From Clostridia bacterium (GTDB lineage Bacteria; Bacillota; Clostridia; Oscillospirales; CAG-272), in the NCBI GenBank assembly GCA_024404655.1, contig JAKSPR010000067.1, positions 1 through 11,014 of the forward strand: a stretch of 11,014 nt of DNA, given 5' to 3'. The notes under the pieces were generated by a model, which worked only from the letters and a program-made list of their open reading frames with translations, had not been told where the DNA came from and did no database searches. Positions within the stretch are counted from its first letter, which is position 1, and the number at the start of each line of letters is the position of its first letter. A program made the translations under genes and the position numbers. This document shows positions 6,694 through 11,014 of this stretch, piece after piece.

Positions 6694-8025
6694 ATGCAGC
6701 AGAAATCCATGTTTGAAGACGAAAAGCCGGAACTGCGACCTCTTGCCGCCCGTCTGCGTCCGCAGACCTTGGACGAATATGTCGGACAGACGCATTTGCT
6801 CGGTAAAGGACGGGTCCTGCGTCGGCTGATCGAGGGGGACTGCGTGTCCTCCATGATCTTCTGGGGGCCTCCCGGTGTTGGAAAAACGACCCTTGCGCGG
6901 ATCATTGCCAACACCACACAGAGTGCCTTTATCGACTTTTCCGCCGTGACCAGCGGCATCAAAGAGATCCGGGAGGTCATGCAGGAAGCGGAGAACAACA
7001 CCCGCTACGGTGACCGGACCATTGTGTTTGTGGACGAGATCCATCGTTTCAACAAAGCCCAGCAGGATGCATTTCTGCCCTTTGTGGAAAAAGGCAGTAT
7101 CATTCTGATCGGTGCAACCACAGAGAACCCCTCTTTTGAGGTCAACGCCGCGCTCTTATCCCGCTGCAAGGTCTTTGTGCTGCAGGCACTGACGACCGAC
7201 GATCTGACAGAGCTTCTGCGCCGTGCGGTAGAGGATCCCCGCGGCTTCGGCGGGCAGAACATCGAGATTTCCCCTGAGCATCTTGCCATGATCGCGGAAT
7301 TTGCAAACGGTGATGCCCGCTGTGCCCTCTCCACGCTGGAAATGGTGATCTTAAACGGTGAGGACCGGGAGGACGGTACCGTCTGTGTCACAAAAGAAGT
7401 GCTGGAACAGTGCATCTCCAAAAAATCCCTGCTCTACGACAAAGCCGGGGAGGAACATTACAATCTGATCTCCGCCCTGCATAAATCCATGCGAAATTCC
7501 GATCCGGATGCGGCTGTCTACTGGCTCGCCCGGATGCTGGAAGCCGGTGAGGACCCGCTTTACATCGCCCGCCGTGTCACGCGGTTTGCAAGCGAGGATG
7601 TGGGGCTTGCCGATCCCAGAGCACTTGAACTGGCGGTCGCCGCTTATCAGGCGTGCCATTTCATCGGCATGCCGGAATGTTCCGTGCATCTGACGCAGGC
7701 GGTGGTCTATATGTCGCTGGCGCCGAAATCCAATGCGCTGTATATGGCGTATGAAGCGGCAAAAAAAGACGCAAATGAGCATATTTCGGAGCCGGTGCCC
7801 CTGAACATCCGCAACGCTGTGACAAGTCTGATGGAGGACCTTGCCTACGGAAAAGGGTATGTCTACGCCCACGACACACCGGAAAAGCTGTCTGCCATGC
7901 AGTGCCTGCCGGACAATCTTCTGGGACGGGAATACTACTGCCCGACCACAGAAGGCACCGAAGCGAAGTTCAGAACGCGACTGGAACAGATCAAAGCATG
8001 GAAAAAAGAGCAGATCAAAGAATAA
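6694..8025 (+). CDS. rarA: Replication-associated recombination protein A (RarA/MgsA), AAA+ ATPase
   Basis: A 443-residue protein of the RarA/MgsA/WRNIP1 family, which acts at stalled replication forks and gaps together with single-strand DNA-binding protein. The order is typical: an N-terminal segment RPLAARLRPQTLDEYVGQ; Walker A GPPGVGKTT at 58-66 (Lys64, Thr65); Walker B IVFVDE ending at Asp114-Glu115; sensor 1 in GATTENPSFE (140-149); and a Ser/Arg pair in LLSRCKVF. The C-terminal half matches the tetramerisation region, with KSMRNSDPDAAVYWLARML and SEDVGLADPRAL. Length is normal and all ATPase residues are present. AAAGGAG (6678-6684) overlaps the stop codon of the preceding esterase and lies 9 bases before the ATG, indicating a coupled operon. 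A strong terminator follows 5 bases after the stop. Fully confident family call; the esterase neighbour is not an obvious partner. Confidence 0.97.
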   Translation: MQQKSMFEDEKPELRPLAARLRPQTLDEYVGQTHLLGKGRVLRRLIEGDCVSSMIFWGPPGVGKTTLARIIANTTQSAFIDFSAVTSGIKEIREVMQEAENNTRYGDRTIVFVDEIHRFNKAQQDAFLPFVEKGSIILIGATTENPSFEVNAALLSRCKVFVLQALTTDDLTELLRRAVEDPRGFGGQNIEISPEHLAMIAEFANGDARCALSTLEMVILNGEDREDGTVCVTKEVLEQCISKKSLLYDKAGEEHYNLISALHKSMRNSDPDAAVYWLARMLEAGEDPLYIARRVTRFASEDVGLADPRALELAVAAYQACHFIGMPECSVHLTQAVVYMSLAPKSNALYMAYEAAKKDANEHISEPVPLNIRNAVTSLMEDLAYGKGYVYAHDTPEKLSAMQCLPDNLLGREYYCPTTEGTEAKFRTRLEQIKAWKKEQIKE

Positions 8026-8030
8026 CAGAT

Positions 8031-8068
8031 GCAGCCTGTACCGATTCCGGTACAGGCTGCGGATTTTT
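8031..8068 (+). terminator. Intrinsic terminator of the esterase-rarA operon
   Basis: A perfect 12-bp stem (GCAGCCTGTACC at 8031-8042, GGTACAGGCTGC at 8049-8060) with loop GATTCC, followed by GGA and five Ts (8064-8068). It also lies 15 bases beyond the stop of the convergent GH20 gene and would fold on that strand too, but there it is followed by ATCTGTTATT, so it would terminate leftward transcripts poorly. Confidence 0.9.
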
Positions 8069-8082
8069 GGGGAGAGCAATAA

Positions 8083-9987
8083 TCACCAATCGAGGGTCTG
8101 GCTGGAAGCCGCAATGCCCCAGACGCCGACGTGGGAGGGGTGTCCGCCGTACTGGCGGTAGAACCAGCAGAGCTGCATTGCATAGGAGAGTTTTTTCTCC
8201 GAAAGCAGCGGAATATCGTCGATTCTGCCCTCGGCAAAGTCGCGCATCATTTTGATCGTGGTTTTGATGCGGGCGATCAGCGCGCCCATGCGGATATCAA
8301 TGACGTCCCAGCCGTACATGGAGCAGCAGTCGTGCCAGAGACGGTACCAGACCTCGTGCATGGTCTCGGTGTCAGCGAGCATCTGCTCTGCGAAAGGCAC
8401 CAGCTCCTTTGCGGCTTCTCTGTCACCGGCACGGACGGCAGCAGGAGCGGCGTAGCGCCATTTTGCCTTGTCTGCCATGACAGCGGAATACTTATCGACG
8501 AACTCCCAGAAGAGAATCTGGTGATCATCGCCGATCTCCTTTGCGACCTCATAATAATGGGCACATTCTTTGCGCAGGTTGGCAAAATGTTCCTCCTGGG
8601 GCCACGGTTCGAGATCCTTTTCAAAGTAAAGTCCCATGGGGTCCTCAAAGAGCAGCCAGAAGGACGGGTCAGCAGGCAGTTCATCATCAATGCAGGTACC
8701 GGGAATCATATCAAAGCCGGAAAGCATCCGGTAGCCCTTGGCATCCGCATGGTTGAGGAAGTTGAAGCGCTCATCGGTCAGTTCCTCGTGATATTCTCCT
8801 GAGTAATCGAATTCCGCATAGACCTGCAGACCGTAGAGAAGCGAATAGACGCTGCTCATGGTACCGCAGTCACCCCATGCGGTGGTGAAGACTTCCTTGA
8901 CACCGAGGTCACGGCTTGCTCTCAGACCGGGCAGGGTGGTGGACAACATGAAGTCGGAGTTGACAACAGGAGTACACCAGTTCCAGAGACCTCCGGCAAA
9001 CATGACAGGAGCGCCGGTCAGACGGTGCTTTTCGATGACGCCTCGGTAGAATTCTTCTTTATGGTGATAGTAATCCCAGTAGATGAGATCCACATCGTCG
9101 GGGATCATCTTTGCGTATTCCTCGGGGAGAGTGAAATCAGGGTCATAATCGCGCTTGGGAGTGAGCATCGCGAAATACATATCGCTCCAGATCATGGGAT
9201 GGAGACCGTATTTCTGCGTAATCTCACGGACACGCTGCATGTGCTCGGAGAAAATATCCATCTGCGGTCTTGTTCCGTGCTTGCGCTGATATGCGCCGCG
9301 GCCGAGGCTTCCGGCTTCGTCCATACCGATGTGGATACGCTTGGAGCGGTAGGGCTCACTTGCATCCTTGATGATCTGATCGATATACTTATAGGTTTCT
9401 TCTTCTCCGACCAGAAGCACATCGGCGGTATCGGTGATCTTGCCCATGGCAGGTGCCCAGCGCAGGATCTTTCCGGAATGGCCGAGGGTCTGGATGCAGG
9501 GGACCATCTCGATGCCGAGAGCATAGGCGTAGTCATCGAGGTCTTTCAATTCCGTCTTCTTATATCCGCCGCGGAGATAGCCGAAATAGGGATAGTTCTC
9601 GACCTCGTAGGTATCTTCTGTATAGAGCATCATGATATTGAGGCCCATGAGCGCCGTTCTGCGGAGCAGGAATTTGACAGCGTCGGGCTTCTGTACACCA
9701 TTGCGGGAAGCATCGAGCATAAGACCGTTGGTTTCAAAGCAGGGATGTTCTTCGATCTTGCAGCCGATGCCCTCTCTGTCAATATGGGCAAGGGCACGAA
9801 ACAGTTCGACATTCTTGCCAATGGTGATAGAGCCGGAATCTGCGGTCAGTGTGACCTTCAGGCAGTCTCCGCGGACAACGGTGGTCGGAATACCGTCGGG
9901 GGACAGGGTGAGACGCAGTTCCTTTTCTGCTTCTGCAAGGCCGGGAAGCAGATGCTCCGGGACGCCGGATAAATTGAGTTTCAGCAT
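8083..9987 (-). CDS. GH20 beta-N-acetylhexosaminidase (GcnA-like)
   Basis: A 634-residue enzyme that would release terminal beta-linked GlcNAc or GalNAc by the substrate-assisted GH20 mechanism. The diagnostic motif is HIGMDEAG at 219-226 with the catalytic pair Asp223-Glu224. Upstream, GLMLDASRNG (88-97) supplies the conserved substrate-binding Arg95, and MIWSDMYFAM contributes an expected active-site Trp. Architecture: a small N-terminal alpha/beta domain (about 1-82), a TIM-barrel (about 84-370), and a helical C-terminal region rich in Trp and acidic residues. Size and layout match streptococcal GcnA-type cytoplasmic enzymes rather than secreted multidomain hexosaminidases, and there is no signal peptide. 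The start is fixed by GAAAAGGA (minus strand, 10002-9995), 7 bases upstream. It is the last gene of an operon with a TetR regulator 24 bases upstream. Together with the GH38 enzyme it fits cytoplasmic breakdown of glycan fragments (inference). GlcNAc versus GalNAc preference is not readable. Confidence 0.92.
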   Translation of the reverse strand: MLKLNLSGVPEHLLPGLAEAEKELRLTLSPDGIPTTVVRGDCLKVTLTADSGSITIGKNVELFRALAHIDREGIGCKIEEHPCFETNGLMLDASRNGVQKPDAVKFLLRRTALMGLNIMMLYTEDTYEVENYPYFGYLRGGYKKTELKDLDDYAYALGIEMVPCIQTLGHSGKILRWAPAMGKITDTADVLLVGEEETYKYIDQIIKDASEPYRSKRIHIGMDEAGSLGRGAYQRKHGTRPQMDIFSEHMQRVREITQKYGLHPMIWSDMYFAMLTPKRDYDPDFTLPEEYAKMIPDDVDLIYWDYYHHKEEFYRGVIEKHRLTGAPVMFAGGLWNWCTPVVNSDFMLSTTLPGLRASRDLGVKEVFTTAWGDCGTMSSVYSLLYGLQVYAEFDYSGEYHEELTDERFNFLNHADAKGYRMLSGFDMIPGTCIDDELPADPSFWLLFEDPMGLYFEKDLEPWPQEEHFANLRKECAHYYEVAKEIGDDHQILFWEFVDKYSAVMADKAKWRYAAPAAVRAGDREAAKELVPFAEQMLADTETMHEVWYRLWHDCCSMYGWDVIDIRMGALIARIKTTIKMMRDFAEGRIDDIPLLSEKKLSYAMQLCWFYRQYGGHPSHVGVWGIAASSQTLDW

Positions 9988-10011
9988 AGTATTTTCCTTT
10001 TCTTGTTTGAG

Positions 10012-10599
10012 TTACGGATTCTGGGTACGGAGGCCGTTCATCATCAGCGGCATGACATTATCGCCGTATTCGGCTAAGGAGTATTCGCCGCGGCAGAGGC
10101 ACCAGTCATAAAGGATGCCGCGTTCGCACATGGCGTACAGGCGCAGAATCTCATTGACGGATTTTGTCTTTGTGATCTCCCCGCGGGTCTGTCCTTCGGA
10201 AATCAGTCTGCGCAGAAGACGGTAATAGGTTCTTGAACGGTCAAGAAACTGTTTTTCCCCGTTCTGCGTAAGCTGTGTTGCGTATAGCCGGGTCAGAAGG
10301 TCAATATCGACCCGCTGTTCGATCATGGCAAACAGCTCGTGGGTGAGGGAAAAGAGGGTATCAAGCCGGTTTTCCTCGGGATCGAGGGTGCCGGACAGCT
10401 CCTCGTATTTTTCGTCAAACAGGTATGCCATGGAGCCGAGCAGAGCGTCTTTTCCGCTGAAATAGTGATAGAAAGAGCCTCTTGACGTACCGGACTCGAA
10501 AATGATTTCCTCGATGGTGGTATTTTCATAGCCCAACTCATAGAACAGCTTCCATGCCGCATCGACGATGCGGCTTTTGGTATTTCTTGCATTTTTCAC
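10012..10599 (-). CDS. TetR/AcrR-family transcriptional regulator
   Basis: A 195-residue one-component regulator. The N-terminal TetR DNA-binding domain is clear: RIVDAAWKLFYELGYENTT leads into the helix-turn-helix, with recognition helix TSRGSFYHYFSGKDAL (38-53). The rest (about 60-195) is an all-helical ligand and dimer domain with no recognisable signature, so the effector is unknown. The start codon is GTG: only three codons (TCA, CCG, ACC) separate it from the in-frame stop of the upstream oxidoreductase, and no ATG is available. I see no good Shine-Dalgarno site, so translation may depend on ribosomes finishing the upstream gene 9 bases earlier. It is co-directional with and 24 bases upstream of the GH20 gene, so it probably controls its own operon; no operator can be tested because the promoter lies beyond the window. 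The family is confident; its targets are inference. Confidence 0.9.
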   Translation of the reverse strand: MKNARNTKSRIVDAAWKLFYELGYENTTIEEIIFESGTSRGSFYHYFSGKDALLGSMAYLFDEKYEELSGTLDPEENRLDTLFSLTHELFAMIEQRVDIDLLTRLYATQLTQNGEKQFLDRSRTYYRLLRRLISEGQTRGEITKTKSVNEILRLYAMCERGILYDWCLCRGEYSLAEYGDNVMPLMMNGLRTQNP

Positions 10600-10608
10600 G
10601 GTCGGTGA

Positions 10609-11014
10609 TTACTTTGCGTGCTTTACGGCAATGCCTTCGTCGGAAGAGCGGATGATCTCATCGACCTCCAGCATATCTTCGTAGCCGTCAGCAACCGTAG
10701 CACAGAGACCGTATTCATCGCCGTGGAGGCGGTCAATGAAGCACTGCATCTGGTCGACGCGGTATTTCTCCGGAATCTCCATGCGGCGGAAGGTATGGGA
10801 ATTTTCATCGGCACCTTCGCAGATATCGAGGGTGTCGGTGTCCTCCAGCTCGTAAACCAGTGCGCCCTTGTCGCCGTAGATCTCAAATCTCTGATAATTG
10901 CCGCGGCCGAAAGCGTTTCTGGAGATTTCAAAGGACATGGCTGCCCCGCCCTTGGTGGTGACGAAATAATGCGCGTAGTCGTCAACATCAACGTCCTCCA
11001 GCGCTCCGTTCTTT
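10609..11014 (-). CDS. Gfo/Idh/MocA-family oxidoreductase, C-terminal part (cut by right edge)
   Basis: The last 134 residues of a protein whose start lies beyond the window. The visible part resembles the C-terminal alpha/beta domain of Gfo/Idh/MocA NAD(P)-dependent sugar or inositol dehydrogenases: VDDYAHYFVTTKGGAAMSFE, then SRNAFGRGNYQRFEIYGDKG, and an ending with FIDRLHGDE and VADGYEDMLEVDEIIRSS. The cofactor-binding Rossmann domain, with its GxGxxG and EKP-type motifs, would be encoded upstream and is not seen, so neither activity nor cofactor can be confirmed. An internal Met at plus 10938 could be mistaken for a start, but the frame stays open through the edge and the residues before it fit the family. 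It is probably the first visible gene of the operon with TetR and GH20, 9 bases from the TetR start. It would act on a sugar or sugar derivative in the cytoplasm (inference). Confidence 0.85.
   Translation of the reverse strand, partial: KNGALEDVDVDDYAHYFVTTKGGAAMSFEISRNAFGRGNYQRFEIYGDKGALVYELEDTDTLDICEGADENSHTFRRMEIPEKYRVDQMQCFIDRLHGDEYGLCATVADGYEDMLEVDEIIRSSDEGIAVKHAK

Noticed and set aside
9025..9972. A plus-strand open frame of 315 codons opposite the GH20 gene
   Set aside because: Same mirror-register artefact; the opposite strand encodes an intact GH20 enzyme with its catalytic motif.
1..11014. Search for insertion sequences, phage genes, CRISPR arrays, toxin-antitoxin pairs, tRNA genes or riboswitches
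   Set aside because: No transposase, spaced repeats, cloverleaf or long structured leader was seen; spacers are short and explained by promoters and terminators.

Overview
The window looks like chromosome from a Gram-positive gut bacterium of the class Clostridia, possibly Oscillospiraceae/Ruminococcaceae-like. This is inferred from the lipoprotein-type solute-binding protein with a short clostridial-style signal, strong AAAGGAG ribosome sites, near-perfect TTGACA/TATAAT promoters with TG-extended -10 boxes, U-tract terminators, and moderately GC-rich coding DNA between AT-rich spacers. No mobile element, CRISPR array, tRNA or rRNA is visible. Seven genes are supported, one of them cut by the right edge.

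Left (1-2841): a consensus promoter drives an SGNH/GDSL esterase (203-1279, +). A second promoter appears to fire leftwards out of the window. The esterase converges on a lipoprotein solute-binding protein (1348-2841, -), and the two share a bidirectional terminator hairpin at 1302-1325.

Centre (2842-5930): a 186-base divergent control region holds two back-to-back promoters, an inverted repeat between their -35 boxes, and an imperfect palindrome in the solute-binding-protein leader. The rightward promoter drives a GH38 alpha-mannosidase (3028-5877, +), which ends in a strong intrinsic terminator.

Centre-right (5944-8068): a fresh promoter drives a two-gene operon, an alpha/beta-hydrolase esterase (6001-6678) followed 15 bases later by the AAA+ ATPase RarA (6694-8025). 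It ends in a 12-bp perfect terminator hairpin.

Right (8083-11014, -): a tightly packed leftward operon runs from the C-terminal part of a Gfo/Idh/MocA oxidoreductase (cut by the window), through a TetR-family regulator, to a GH20 beta-N-acetylhexosaminidase of the GcnA-like size class. Its promoter lies outside the window.

Working together (inference): one lipoprotein binding protein plus signal-less, so probably cytoplasmic, alpha-mannosidase, beta-hexosaminidase, SGNH esterase and sugar-type oxidoreductase fit uptake and intracellular breakdown of mannose- and N-acetylhexosamine-containing oligosaccharides, such as host N-glycan fragments. RarA is a housekeeping genome-maintenance gene with no obvious tie to this. 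I did not find convincing evidence for an entirely new system; the most worthwhile leads are the control DNA at 2842-3027 and the regulator embedded in the GH20 operon.
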